Position numbers and translations under genes: made by a program. From assembly GCA_028688955.1 (NCBI GenBank), contig JAQTXD010000013.1:1-64000 (forward strand): a stretch of 64,000 nt of DNA, in the 5' to 3' direction. Below are positions 47,952 to 56,934 of this stretch, piece by piece. The notes beneath the pieces were generated by a model. It saw only the letters and a program-made list of their open reading frames with translations. It had not been told where the DNA came from and did no database searches. How positions within the stretch are numbered: position 1 is the first letter of the stretch; each line of letters opens with the position of its first letter. Source of the stretch: Desulfuromonadaceae bacterium (GTDB lineage: Bacteria > Desulfobacterota > Desulfuromonadia > Geobacterales > Pseudopelobacteraceae).

Positions 47952-47986
47952 AATTTGAGTCATTACAATATACAGGGGGGATGTGC

Positions 47987-49162
47987 ATGTTTGAATTTGA
48001 TGAGAACATAGAACAGAGCGCTGTTATTAAAGTTATTGGTGTTGGTGGCGGAGGGGGCAATGCTGTCAATACGATGATTTCCAGTTCCATTCACAAGGTG
48101 GACTTCATCGTCGCAAATACGGATGCCCAGTCACTACGCACTTCTAAAGCGCCGGTCAAACTGCAGCTCGGCCGCGAGCTGACCAAGGGACTTGGAGCCG
48201 GTTCAAAGCCGGAAGTTGGTACGGCTGCAGCTCTTGAAAACAAAGAGCAACTGGCTGAAGCCATCAAAGGTGCTGATCTTGTTTTCATTGCTGCCGGCAT
48301 GGGCGGCGGTACCGGTACCGGTGCAGCACCCGTCATTGCGCAGGCTGCCCGCGAGACCGGTGTACTCACCGTCGGAGTTGTCACGAAACCGTTTACCTAT
48401 GAAGGTAAGGCACGATCCGTACTTGCAGACCAGGGCATCGCTGAACTTAAGAAGCATGTTGATTCATTGATCATTATCCCCAATGATCGCCTCATCAGTC
48501 TCGCCAGTAAAAACATGTCCCTGTTTGATGCTTTCAAGCCATCTGATGACGTACTCCGCCAGGCGGTCCAGGGGATTTCCGAGCTTATCACCTCCACCGG
48601 CCTGATGAACCTCGACTTTGCTGATGTAAAAACCGTCATGAGCGTTCGCGGCATGGCCATGATGGGTATCGGCACGGGAAATGGTGATAATCGTGCGGCG
48701 GACGCTGTCAACAATGCGATTTCCAGCCCGTTACTGGAAGATAACGACATTTCAGGCGCCAAGGGTGTCCTGGTAAACATCACCGGCTCAGCCGAAATGA
48801 CCATGGATGATTACAACACCGTCAACCGCATCGTTCACGAGAAAGTTCACGAGGATGCCAATATCAAGATAGGTGTTGTTCGTGACGACGATATGGGGGA
48901 CACCATCAAGGTTACCGTCATTGCCACAGGCTTCGGAGATCGCTTTGATGTTGAAAAAGGACGGGAATTCCGTAAAGACCGGCTTTCAATGGCAGATAAA
49001 CACACTGTCAGCTCTACATACCTTGACAGGGACCGGCCTACATTTCAGAGGGACCGGGAAAAAACCGAAAACATTACACGTATTCGTCCGACAGTTTCTT
49101 TCATAGAAGAAGATGAAGATCAGTATGACATCCCTACATTCCTGCGGAAGTCAGTCGACTAA
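47987..49162 (+). CDS. ftsZ: Cell division protein FtsZ
   Basis: A 391-residue tubulin-like GTPase forming the Z-ring. GTP-binding loops VGGGGGNAVNTM, the tubulin signature GGGTGTGAAP (about 106-115), T7-loop NLDFADVKTVM and a C-terminal DYDIPTFLR-type peptide (QYDIPTFLRKS) that binds FtsA. AGGGGGG lies six bases before the ATG at 47987. The upstream ATG at 47981 is too close to that site. Confidence 0.98.
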   Translation: MFEFDENIEQSAVIKVIGVGGGGGNAVNTMISSSIHKVDFIVANTDAQSLRTSKAPVKLQLGRELTKGLGAGSKPEVGTAAALENKEQLAEAIKGADLVFIAAGMGGGTGTGAAPVIAQAARETGVLTVGVVTKPFTYEGKARSVLADQGIAELKKHVDSLIIIPNDRLISLASKNMSLFDAFKPSDDVLRQAVQGISELITSTGLMNLDFADVKTVMSVRGMAMMGIGTGNGDNRAADAVNNAISSPLLEDNDISGAKGVLVNITGSAEMTMDDYNTVNRIVHEKVHEDANIKIGVVRDDDMGDTIKVTVIATGFGDRFDVEKGREFRKDRLSMADKHTVSSTYLDRDRPTFQRDREKTENITRIRPTVSFIEEDEDQYDIPTFLRKSVD

Positions 49163-49177
49163 TTCATCCGGCAAACA

Positions 49178-49212
49178 GAAAGAGGCACACCGAAGGGCGT
49201 GCCTCTTTCCGT
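49178..49212 (+). terminator. Hairpin after ftsZ
   Basis: GAAAGAGGCAC (49178-49188) and GTGCCTCTTTC (49199-49209) form a perfect 11-bp stem around a 10-base loop. The T-run is short, being part of the stem's 3' arm. It probably ends the ftsZ transcript. Confidence 0.65.
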
Positions 49213-49405
49213 ACAATCACCATTAGTTCACGACTGAAACCCGTCATACCTGCATAATGGAATATTCGCTCACATAAACATTCTGCCAGACCTCGTGCAA
49301 TCTGTATAATCTCGCTCGCTCTCCATCACTGGTTTTCATCTGTACGTACCGGAATAAATCTACGCCGATATTTTTACACCGCATATTCAAATGAGGAGTA
49401 ATTAC

Positions 49406-51544
49406 ATGGAAGAAAATTGTGCCGCAGCAAGACATCAATGGAAATTTTTTCGTGCAGGCGGATTTGACCAGGTTCTGCTTGAGACGGGTGACGACCTGCT
49501 CGCACTCTCCCAGCTTGACAACAAACTTTGGTCAGCTCTGAGCTGCCCGATAAAAGGGGTTGAGTTTGATCAACGCACCCTTCAGCTGATCGACAGCGAT
49601 GGCGATGGACACATACGAGTGCCCGAAATTCTGTCTGCTGCTGAATGGGCAGGTAAGTGTCTGAATTCACCACTGCCTCTTGCACAGGGGAGTCAGGGAG
49701 TCATGCTGTCAGCAATATCCAATGAAACTGAAGAGGGCTTACAGATTCTGGGTGCTGCCCGCACCATACTCACAAATCTCGGCAAATCGGATGCAGAACT
49801 GATTACCGTTGCGGACACCTGCAACAGTGAAACAATTCTGGCACAGACCCGTTTTAACGGCGATGGAATAATTACCGCCGCCTCAGCGGAGGATGAACGT
49901 CTCGCCGGATGGATAAACGACATTATCAGCTGCATGGGCAGCGAGACAGACCGGAGTGGTGAGCCTGGAATTACTCGCGACATGATCGAGCGTTTTTCGG
50001 CAGAGACGTCGCAGTGGCTGGCGTGGCAACAGATGGAACTGGTCGGCGTTGCCTGCAAACTGCCGGAGAATGCAATCGAACTCTGGCATAGTGCAAAATC
50101 AAAGATTGATGATTTTTTTATCCGCTGCAGCATGGCCGCATTTGACAGCCGTGCGGCAACAATGATGAACAGCAGCGACGAATGTCTCGCAGCACTGGCT
50201 CCCCGAAACCTTTCTGAGAGCAGCGCGGAAATCGCCGCCTTACCACTATCTGCCGTGTCTGCCAATGGCTCTCTCGACTTGACACAGGGCATTAACCCCG
50301 CCTGGGAAGAGACCATTTCGAAACTGCGAAATGATGTCATTCGGCCACTGCTTGGGGACACTGCAGTTCTGACATCCGATCAATGGAACGAACTTAAGTC
50401 TGCCGTCGCACTCTATGACGTTTGGTGGAGCACCAGGATTGAAACGACAGTCACGACCCTTGGAATAGACCGCCTGAATCAGTGGCAGAAAGAAGAGCCG
50501 GAATCGGCGTTACTGTCGCTGATCGATCAGGATTTAGCCCTTAAACCGGCATTCGACGCGATCGTCGTGGTCGAGCGTTTGACACGTTACTGTCGGGACC
50601 TGTTGCCGTTAGCCAATAACTTTGTATCGTTCCGCGATTTTTATACCGGTCACGGGAAAGCAATTTTTCAGTCAGGCTCCCTCTTCCTTGATGGCCGCAG
50701 CTTCGAACTCTGCATCACAGTAACTGACGTCGCCAAGCACGCGCTGCTTGCCAACTTGAGTCGGGTATACCTCGTATATTGTGATTGCGTCAGAAATGGT
50801 GGCAACGATAAGATGACCATCGCCGCAGCTATTACAAATGGCGACAGCGATCAGCTACTGGTGGGACGTAACGGCATTTTTTATGACCGCCGGGGCGTTG
50901 ACTGGGATGCGACCATCGTTCGAATTGTTGAACATCCTATCAGTATCCGTCAGGCTTTTTGGGACCCGTACAAACGTATTGGAAAGATGGTTGGTGAAGC
51001 GATTCAAAAAATGGCCGCCGCCCGCTCAAAGGCAAACGAGGAAAAGGCCGTTGCAGAAATCATCCCTGCAGGAGCAAAGAAGCCGGATGCAAAACCTGCT
51101 CAGCAGGCGTTTGATGTGGGAAAATTTGCCGGTATTTTTGCTGCTGTCGGCCTGGCCATAGGTGCAATCGGCACCGCCATAGCGTCAATATTAACCGGTT
51201 TTTTCAAACTGCCATGGTGGCAGATGCCCCTTGTCCTGGTTGGAATCATGCTTTTTATTTCAGGTCCATCCATCCTGCTGGCCTGGTTCAAGCTTCGCCA
51301 GCGCAATCTTGGACGCCTGCTGGATGCAAACGGCTGGGCCGTTAACACCCGTGCAAAAATCAACATTCCATTCGGGGCGTCATTAACCGGAATGGCCCGC
51401 CTTCCTCAGGGTGCCATCACATCCCTGTTCGATCCCTTTGCCGAGAAAAAGAGACCATGGAAGCGCTGGGTAATTATCATAGCTATCGGTATTTTGACTG
51501 TGACTGCCTGCGTGTGGTGGATGGGAGGAGGCAAAATAAAGTAA
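49406..51544 (+). CDS. EF-hand-containing membrane protein of unknown function
   Basis: 712 residues. Near the N-terminus is a canonical 12-residue EF-hand loop at 63-74 (DSDGDGHIRVPE), with a degenerate second one (RFNGDGIITAASA) near residue 160. The long middle is soluble and contains no recognised fold. The C-terminal 170 residues have three membrane segments: FAGIFAAVGLAIGAIGTAIA, MPLVLVGIMLFISGPSILLA and WVIIIAIGILTVTACVWW. An Ala/Lys/Glu-rich linker precedes them. GAGGAG lies eight bases before the ATG at 49406. No signal peptide, so the EF-hand part is probably cytoplasmic. It is a lone gene between ftsZ and the FKBP gene. Confidence 0.75.
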   Translation: MEENCAAARHQWKFFRAGGFDQVLLETGDDLLALSQLDNKLWSALSCPIKGVEFDQRTLQLIDSDGDGHIRVPEILSAAEWAGKCLNSPLPLAQGSQGVMLSAISNETEEGLQILGAARTILTNLGKSDAELITVADTCNSETILAQTRFNGDGIITAASAEDERLAGWINDIISCMGSETDRSGEPGITRDMIERFSAETSQWLAWQQMELVGVACKLPENAIELWHSAKSKIDDFFIRCSMAAFDSRAATMMNSSDECLAALAPRNLSESSAEIAALPLSAVSANGSLDLTQGINPAWEETISKLRNDVIRPLLGDTAVLTSDQWNELKSAVALYDVWWSTRIETTVTTLGIDRLNQWQKEEPESALLSLIDQDLALKPAFDAIVVVERLTRYCRDLLPLANNFVSFRDFYTGHGKAIFQSGSLFLDGRSFELCITVTDVAKHALLANLSRVYLVYCDCVRNGGNDKMTIAAAITNGDSDQLLVGRNGIFYDRRGVDWDATIVRIVEHPISIRQAFWDPYKRIGKMVGEAIQKMAAARSKANEEKAVAEIIPAGAKKPDAKPAQQAFDVGKFAGIFAAVGLAIGAIGTAIASILTGFFKLPWWQMPLVLVGIMLFISGPSILLAWFKLRQRNLGRLLDANGWAVNTRAKINIPFGASLTGMARLPQGAITSLFDPFAEKKRPWKRWVIIIAIGILTVTACVWWMGGGKIK

Positions 51545-51671
51545 CGGTGTAATGTCAGAGGGTTATAGCGTATTCAGAAAATCTTGGAATATTTCTCTGG
51601 ACGAACGGCAAACTCTCCCGTATTTTGTCCCGCTGCAACATATCACTTTACCCGCAATGAGAGGCAACCCA

Positions 51672-52190
51672 ATGGCACGAGCAGAAAAAGGCAACACTGT
51701 AACAATTAACTTTACCGGAACCCTGGATGATGGAACCATATTCGACTCAACGGTTGAAGAGATAGATTGTGGCGAAGACGGCTGCTGTGATGACGGATGT
51801 GAAGATGGCGCCTGTGATGATGAAGGGTGCGGGTGCGGTGGGCATGAAAGCGGCCCGATGACTTTCATCCTGGGCGAAGAGATTCTCTTCCCGCAGATTG
51901 ACGCTGCAATTGTCGGCATGACGCCAGGCGAGAAGAAGACCATCAAGATCGCTGCTGCTGACGCATTTGGCGAATTTGACAAGGAAAAAGTATTTACTGT
52001 TCCACGGAGCGAACTCCCGGAAGACCTGATCCCGGAAGTTGGCGACGAACTGAGCCTCTCCAATGAAGATGACGAAGAGCTTGAAGTCGTTGTTCTTGAG
52101 GCGACTGAAGATCAGGTCACATTTGATGCCAACCATCCATTGGCCGGTGAGGACGTAACGTTTGAGATCGAACTGATAAGTATTCAGTAA
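51672..52190 (+). CDS. SlyD-like FKBP-type peptidyl-prolyl isomerase with Cys-rich insertion
   Basis: 172 residues. The N-terminal FKBP strand VTINFTGTLDDGTIFDST and later FILGEEILFPQIDAAIVGM match SlyD, as does the insert-in-flap domain (PEDLIPEVGDELSL...DANHPLAGEDVTFEIELISI). Between the first strands, residues about 31-60 form an insertion with seven cysteines (33, 38, 39, 43, 48, 53, 55), many Asp/Glu/Gly and one His. It looks like a metal-binding module, comparable in role to the His/Cys-rich C-terminal tail of E. coli SlyD but at another site. GAGG is seven bases before the ATG. Confidence 0.88.
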   Translation: MARAEKGNTVTINFTGTLDDGTIFDSTVEEIDCGEDGCCDDGCEDGACDDEGCGCGGHESGPMTFILGEEILFPQIDAAIVGMTPGEKKTIKIAAADAFGEFDKEKVFTVPRSELPEDLIPEVGDELSLSNEDDEELEVVVLEATEDQVTFDANHPLAGEDVTFEIELISIQ

Positions 52191-52222
52191 ACGGCCGAAA
52201 ACGCAAAAAACAGTGTACCAAC

Positions 52223-52252
52223 AAAAAAAACGGCCACGTGGCCGTTTTTTTT
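52223..52252. terminator. Bidirectional terminator between the FKBP gene and folD
   Basis: Eight A, the perfect palindrome CGGCCACGTGGCCG (52231-52244) and eight T. It is symmetrical, so it serves both convergent transcripts. Confidence 0.93.
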
Positions 52253-52275
52253 GTAGTCAGAATTGCATATGCGGA

Positions 52276-53148
52276 TCAGATCAAGTCAAAATTATTCTGA
52301 TACGCCATTAATGTGTTGACCATCAGTGCCGCTACCGTCATCCGTCCGACACCACCGGGTACCGGGGTGATCCATGAACATTTTTGGCTGACACGTTCAA
52401 AATCCACATCACCTACTATTTTTCCGTCTGCTGTTCGATTGATACCGACATCAATCATTACAACACCTTCCTTAATCATATCTTCCGTAATAAAGCCCGG
52501 AATACCAACCGCTACAACAACAATATCGGCACGCCGGGTTTCGTCCAGCAAGAGCTCGCGCGGCGTTTCAATATGTGCAAGGGTGACCGTAGCATTGCCA
52601 ATTTCAAAATCATTGGAGAGCATGATTGAAATCGGCTTTCCGACTATGTTTGACCGACCGATTACAACACAATGCTTTCCTTTCACCGGTATTTCGTAGA
52701 ATTGAAGCAGCTTGCAGATACCATAGGCGGTTGCCGGCCTGAAGGCTTTCTGCCCCAATGTCATTCGTCCGAAATTGGTCGGATGAAAACCATCAATGTC
52801 CTTTTCAGGATCAATCGCATTAATAATGTTCTGGGGGTTTATATGCTTTGGCACCGGCAACTGTACAATAAGGCCATCGGTTGCAGGGTCGGCATTGATC
52901 TCGGCAATTTTCGCCAGCAGTTCATGCTCTTTGATCGACTCCGGAAAACGGAGTAATTCACCTTCAAAACCGGCATTTTCACATGACTTTATCTTTGATT
53001 TTACATAGGATTCACTGGCTGCATGCTCCCCCACCAGAATCACGGTCATATGAGGCTTACGCAAACCCGAGTCCACATATCCGGCAACCCGCCTCGATAT
53101 GTCGTTGACCAGACTTTCTGCACATTTCTTTCCATCCAGTAACATCAT
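52276..53148 (-). CDS. folD: Bifunctional methylenetetrahydrofolate dehydrogenase/cyclohydrolase FolD
   Basis: A 290-residue enzyme converting methylene-THF to formyl-THF with NADP. Motifs: the catalytic Tyr-Lys pair in [74 protein letters not shown] and [19 protein letters not shown]. Two adjacent ATG codons are possible starts. It is downstream of the parvulin gene on the same strand with a 20-base gap. Confidence 0.97.
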   Translation of the reverse strand: MMLLDGKKCAESLVNDISRRVAGYVDSGLRKPHMTVILVGEHAASESYVKSKIKSCENAGFEGELLRFPESIKEHELLAKIAEINADPATDGLIVQLPVPKHINPQNIINAIDPEKDIDGFHPTNFGRMTLGQKAFRPATAYGICKLLQFYEIPVKGKHCVVIGRSNIVGKPISIMLSNDFEIGNATVTLAHIETPRELLLDETRRADIVVVAVGIPGFITEDMIKEGVVMIDVGINRTADGKIVGDVDFERVSQKCSWITPVPGGVGRMTVAALMVNTLMAYQNNFDLI

Positions 53149-53168
53149 GACGCGTAATTCCTCACGTT

Positions 53169-53450
53169 TTATTCGGAGCGTTGGGTGATTTCAATCAAAT
53201 GATACCCGAACTGGGTCTGAACCGGCCCAAGGACTTTCCCGATTTCCCCGGAGAACACAACCTCATCAAATTCTTTAACCATCTGCCCCGGACTAAACGT
53301 ACCGAGCGCACCACCGCTCCGGCCGGAAGGACACTTTGAATGTTCTTTTGCACATGCCGCAAAATCTTCTCCTGCTTCAATCTTAGCTTTCAGTTCCACA
53401 CATGCTTCCTTGGTTGCCACCAGTATATGGCGGGCAGATGCTTTTGCCAT
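53169..53450 (-). CDS. Small parvulin-type peptidyl-prolyl isomerase (PpiC-like)
   Basis: A 93-residue single-domain rotamase without signal peptide. [53 protein letters not shown] and [10 protein letters not shown] are the parvulin core, including the paired His residues. E. coli PpiC has the same size and is cytoplasmic. AAAGGAG precedes the ATG at 53450. A longer upstream frame has no ribosome-binding site. It probably forms an operon with folD. Confidence 0.93.
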   Translation of the reverse strand: MAKASARHILVATKEACVELKAKIEAGEDFAACAKEHSKCPSGRSGGALGTFSPGQMVKEFDEVVFSGEIGKVLGPVQTQFGYHLIEITQRSE

Positions 53451-53648
53451 TCTTAACTCCTTTGTTGATTGCTCAGTAATGTTATTTCCTGCAATGCATC
53501 TTTTTGACACTAATACCGCTTTTAGTCAATATGTCTGTCGCGCAAATACATCTCCGGGACGGAAATACGCCAATTCGTGACGGGATGCCCCTGTTGCAAT
53601 AACTATGTGCGTCCAAAGACGTGCAACATTTGTCAGCGGGAATTGCTA

Positions 53649-53677
53649 TTGCTAATTAAAGAGCCATCTTCTATCAT
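53649..53677 (+). promoter_or_regulatory. Candidate promoter for the porin-cytochrome cluster
   Basis: TTGCTA (53649-53654), a 17-base spacer and TATCAT (53672-53677), about 40 bases before the porin ATG. It was found by eye, with moderate similarity to sigma-70 sites. Confidence 0.35.
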
Positions 53678-53718
53678 AATCCGTCATATTTCACCCCATC
53701 CTTACAGGAGCCAGTCCA

Positions 53719-55035
53719 ATGAAAAAGACCTGTTGTACCCTGCTCTGTGCAGCGTCACTTGCAGCGACACCCCTTGGAGCCTTGGCAGCCGACGTAACAG
53801 TTGACTCCACTACCCTGCTTGGTATCAGCCAGCGGGATGTTTCCGGCGCTTCAAAGGAAAACCTGCTTCCCGCCACCCAGTTTCTTGGCCTCACCGCAGA
53901 TAAACTTGCCGACGGCAACCTGTCACTTCATCTGTACGGATGGGGACGTGCCGACCTCGCCGACAAAAGTTACGACAGCAACAAGAGTTCCGGCAGTTTT
54001 ACGTACGCGTATCTTCAGTATCGATTCAAAGAGGCCGGTGCAAACATCCGTGCCGGACGACACTTTATCCGTGAAGGCATTATAAATGAGCAGATTGACG
54101 GCGTCAGTGCCCGCACCGATCTCCCCATGGGCTTTGGCCTGTCGGCCTTCGGTGGCGCCACCGTACATACCACGCACATGAGCGGTGAAAGCAGTGACGG
54201 CAAAGGCGATACCCTCTACGGAGGTCGCGCCAACTACCGCTACAAAGGTCTTCTGGAAGTGGGGCTTTCGGGGGTGTACGAAAGTGCCGCACCGACTCTA
54301 TCCACCCATACAATTGGAGACTACCGTCGTGTCGGAGCTGATCTCTGGATAACCCCGGTCAAATCGGTTGATATCCTCGGGCACAGCAGTTACAACCCGG
54401 AAACACAGAAAATTGCCGAACACACCTATCTGCTCAGTTACAAGCCAATCCAGCATCTGCTGCTAAGCGGTGATTTCAACCGACACAACGAGAAAAGCTA
54501 TTTCTATTCCTCGTCCATGTTTTCTGCCTCAATCCTTAACTCCACTGACAAATCAACCAGTCATGGGATAAGCGCTTCTTACGAAATAAACAAAAACCTT
54601 GAAGTTGCCGGTGATTACAAACACTACAAACGTGAATTCGGCAGCGCAAACCGCTTTGGCGGTGACGCTCGCGTTAATTACAAGGACAACACCATCCGTG
54701 GCGGCATAGGCTACCACTATCTCAACGCCGGAGAGGGGTTTGCCATCGGCAGCAATCCTAATGCCTCCTATCACGAACTGCGCTGCTACGTCATGCGGGA
54801 TAGTAAAAATTATTTTGGCGCCATCGACCTGCTCGGTGACTTTTTCAAAGAAAAAATAAAAAATGTGAGCAGTGCATGGGAAGCTAGCGCTTCACTCGGC
54901 TATCACATTACCCCCGCCATGGCTTTTTCCGGAGACTTCAGCTATGGCAGAAACCCTGAATTTACCGAAGAGGCCAAAGCGCTTCTCCGCTTGACCTACA
55001 ACATGACCTACCCCGGTATAGGAGGGAAGAAATGA
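53719..55035 (+). CDS. Outer-membrane beta-barrel porin of a porin-cytochrome cluster
   Basis: 438 residues. A Sec signal peptide ends near residue 24 (ATPLGALAAD). The rest is Gly, Tyr and Ser rich, with alternating polar/hydrophobic strands (SLHLYGWGRADLA, FTYAYLQYRFKEAGANIRAG, HLLLSGDFNRHNEKS, ASASLGYHITPAMAFSGDFS), typical of a barrel. It lacks a terminal Phe. The ATGA overlap with a pentaheme lipoprotein, then a larger multiheme cytochrome, matches Geobacter porin-cytochrome (Ext-type) conduits, where the barrel holds cytochromes across the outer membrane. Resemblance to a particular Ext cluster is not established here. Confidence 0.75.
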   Translation: MKKTCCTLLCAASLAATPLGALAADVTVDSTTLLGISQRDVSGASKENLLPATQFLGLTADKLADGNLSLHLYGWGRADLADKSYDSNKSSGSFTYAYLQYRFKEAGANIRAGRHFIREGIINEQIDGVSARTDLPMGFGLSAFGGATVHTTHMSGESSDGKGDTLYGGRANYRYKGLLEVGLSGVYESAAPTLSTHTIGDYRRVGADLWITPVKSVDILGHSSYNPETQKIAEHTYLLSYKPIQHLLLSGDFNRHNEKSYFYSSSMFSASILNSTDKSTSHGISASYEINKNLEVAGDYKHYKREFGSANRFGGDARVNYKDNTIRGGIGYHYLNAGEGFAIGSNPNASYHELRCYVMRDSKNYFGAIDLLGDFFKEKIKNVSSAWEASASLGYHITPAMAFSGDFSYGRNPEFTEEAKALLRLTYNMTYPGIGGKK

Positions 55036-55508
55036 AGACCCGAACTGTAACGCTCATACTCCTGGCAGTCGCCGGACTCTTTGCCATGCTGTCCTCCTGT
55101 GCCCAGATGAAAACAATTCCCGGCCTTCCCGCTTCCCACCCGGAAGCGCTCGCCGTCGGTCAGCAGGTAAACTGTGCCGAATGCCATGAAGACCAGCAAA
55201 AAGGGACAATGAAGGCCTTCAACGCTTTCAGTCACAGCCAATCCTTCGTCAAGAACCACCGCTTTTACGCCGCGTCAGATGACCGGCTCTGTTCAACCTG
55301 CCACAAAACGTCCTTCTGTGCAGACTGCCACACCAACAAAGTTGAAATGAAGCCGTCCACCAGATACGGTGATCGTCCGGACCGTGAATTCCAGCACCGC
55401 GGCAATTTCATCACCATGCACAAGATCGAGGGGAAACTTGACCCCGCCAGCTGCTACCGCTGCCACGGCAGAGCCAATAACGAACGCTGCGTTGCGTGCC
55501 ATAAATAG
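55032..55508 (+). CDS. Pentaheme c-type cytochrome lipoprotein
   Basis: 158 residues. A lipoprotein signal with lipobox LSSC places the acylated cysteine at 23. Five CxxCH heme sites lie at Cys48/51, 87/90, 96/99, 141/144 and 153/156, plus extra histidines (for example in FSHSQSFVKNHRF and HRGNFITMH) that can act as distal ligands. The start overlaps the porin stop. It probably sits at the periplasmic side of the outer membrane and hands electrons to the conduit, though side and direction are inferred from related clusters. Confidence 0.9.
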   Translation: MKTRTVTLILLAVAGLFAMLSSCAQMKTIPGLPASHPEALAVGQQVNCAECHEDQQKGTMKAFNAFSHSQSFVKNHRFYAASDDRLCSTCHKTSFCADCHTNKVEMKPSTRYGDRPDREFQHRGNFITMHKIEGKLDPASCYRCHGRANNERCVACHK

Positions 55509-55517
55509 GAGAACATC

Positions 55518-56141
55518 ATGATTACGTGTAGACACCTACTAATTCTGTTCATGTTGACAACTGTCTGGGGCTGCAGCAAAGCCGGTGATAATACTGTCAT
55601 TCTCGATGCAACCGGTAAACATCCAACGGGCTGGGCCGTTGCCACCATTGGTGGGAATCACCCGGCAGCGTTTATATCTTCTCCTGACACCTGCAAAGAG
55701 TGCCACGGCACGGACTTGCGAGGTGGTGTAAGTACCGTAAGCTGCTTCAGTCAGGACAGGAACGGCATAACGTGTCATGCTCAAGGGCCTTCCGGTCACC
55801 CGACTGGCTGGAGCAGTCCCACAGCCCACGGCACTCACGCTAAGGCGCCCGCAGCGGGGGCAGATGGGATGATGTTCTGTGCAAAATGCCACGGTGCGGA
55901 CTACACGGGTGGCATTGGCAAGTCATGCATGACCTGCCACACGACCGCTCCACACCCACCTAAACCATGGTTTGGCGGTACATATACCCATAAAAATACG
56001 AACCCTCCAACTCACCCGCTTGTGCGTTGTGCCACACGAACCGGGCCAACCTTAGTACTGCTGCTGCAGGTGCGTTGCCGGCGACACCCGTTATCGGCAC
56101 AAGCGGATGTTTTAACAATACCCTCTGCCATGGACAATTAG
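55518..56141 (+). pseudogene. Multiheme cytochrome, 5' part (frame broken near 56003)
   Basis: A lipoprotein-like start (lipobox VWGC, Cys19) and canonical CxxCH at Cys59/62, 121/124 and 137/140, plus a CX9CH at Cys76/86. The natural sequence runs to about residue 162 (THKNTN). After that the frame reads nonsense to a stop at 56141. In the -1 frame, from about 56003, the sequence goes straight on as PSNSPACALCHTN, fitting the module repeated elsewhere in the protein. One base appears to be missing in the CCC run at 56003-56005. Together with the 3' part it would be a protein of about 464 residues. Confidence 0.75.
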
Positions 56142-56911
56142 GTCATCCTGCCGACTGGGCCGCTACGGGTCACAAGACTGCAGCAAAAGCCGCCGCCAGC
56201 ACCAGTACTGGTCTGGACTACTGCAGAAACTGTCATGGAACTGATTTCAAGGGTGGTACATCAGGAACCAGCTGTTTCAGTTGCCATTCATCAGCTCCAC
56301 ATGCAAAACCGTGGCTGAAATCTGCCGGAGCAACTACCTACATTCACAGCACAACCGATCAGACAAATGCCACCGCCTGCGGCAGGTGTCATGGAGGTGG
56401 AGCCAAACTGGCAACTCCGACAACACCTCCGGCAAATGCGGGTTGTTTCAACAACACCCTTTGCCACGGCACGGTAGTTGCCCACGCATTCCCTAATCCG
56501 GGTTCTCTTCATAGAACTTCGACAACAGGGTGCAGTTCATGTCATGCACTGGGAACTGGGGCTAGTCCATATCCTGTTGCCGCTTCCATTGCGCCAGACT
56601 GCAAGAGCTGTCATAAACTTTCTACTGCGACAAGCATGGCACTTATGGCAGGATGTTCCGACTGTCATGGAGATGCTGCGACCGGCAGGCCGAACGGTGC
56701 ATCATTCCCTAATCGCGCCGGTCAGCATAACAGAAGCGAACATGTCGGTCGTGCCTGCACTGCCTGTCATCCATTTACATCCGGTAATTCAAGTCACGGG
56801 TGGTCGAACAGGGTAATTAGCACTTCTGCACAAGTCAACGCGCCGGGCTGGAATCCTGCCAACAAAAGCTGCACAAACAGCTGTCACGAAGGAAATACTT
56901 ACTTTTGGTAG
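56003..56911 (+). pseudogene. Multiheme cytochrome, 3' part
   Basis: The continuation of the cytochrome in another frame. The earliest formal start in this frame is a TTG at 56027 inside a heme motif (CALCH), so it is not an independent gene. It holds eight CxxCH motifs (CALCH, CRNCH, CFSCH, CGRCH, CSSCH, CKSCH, CSDCH, CTACH), two CX5CH (CFNNTLCH) and one CX3CH (CTNSCH). Repeated modules of the type CxxCHG-D-F/Y-GG...CxxCH...AP..KPW occur in both halves. Including the 5' part there are 11 canonical and four non-canonical sites. It is probably an outer-surface cytochrome related to Geobacter CxxxxCH/CxxCH proteins. Confidence 0.75.
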
Positions 56912-56934
56912 ACATCTAGTACTTGAGACGTAAG

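Noticed and set aside
53577-53804. Plus-strand frame beginning MTGCPCCNNYVRPKTCNICQ, zinc-ribbon-like
   Set aside because: It starts at GTG without a ribosome-binding site, overlaps the start of the porin gene in another frame, and the sequence after residue 30 is not protein-like. The paired cysteines may be chance, but the first part is worth an ortholog check.
55990-56010. Programmed -1 ribosomal frameshift in the cytochrome
   Set aside because: No X-XXY-YYZ slippery heptamer or clear downstream stem was seen. A simple base deletion or sequence error explains the data better.
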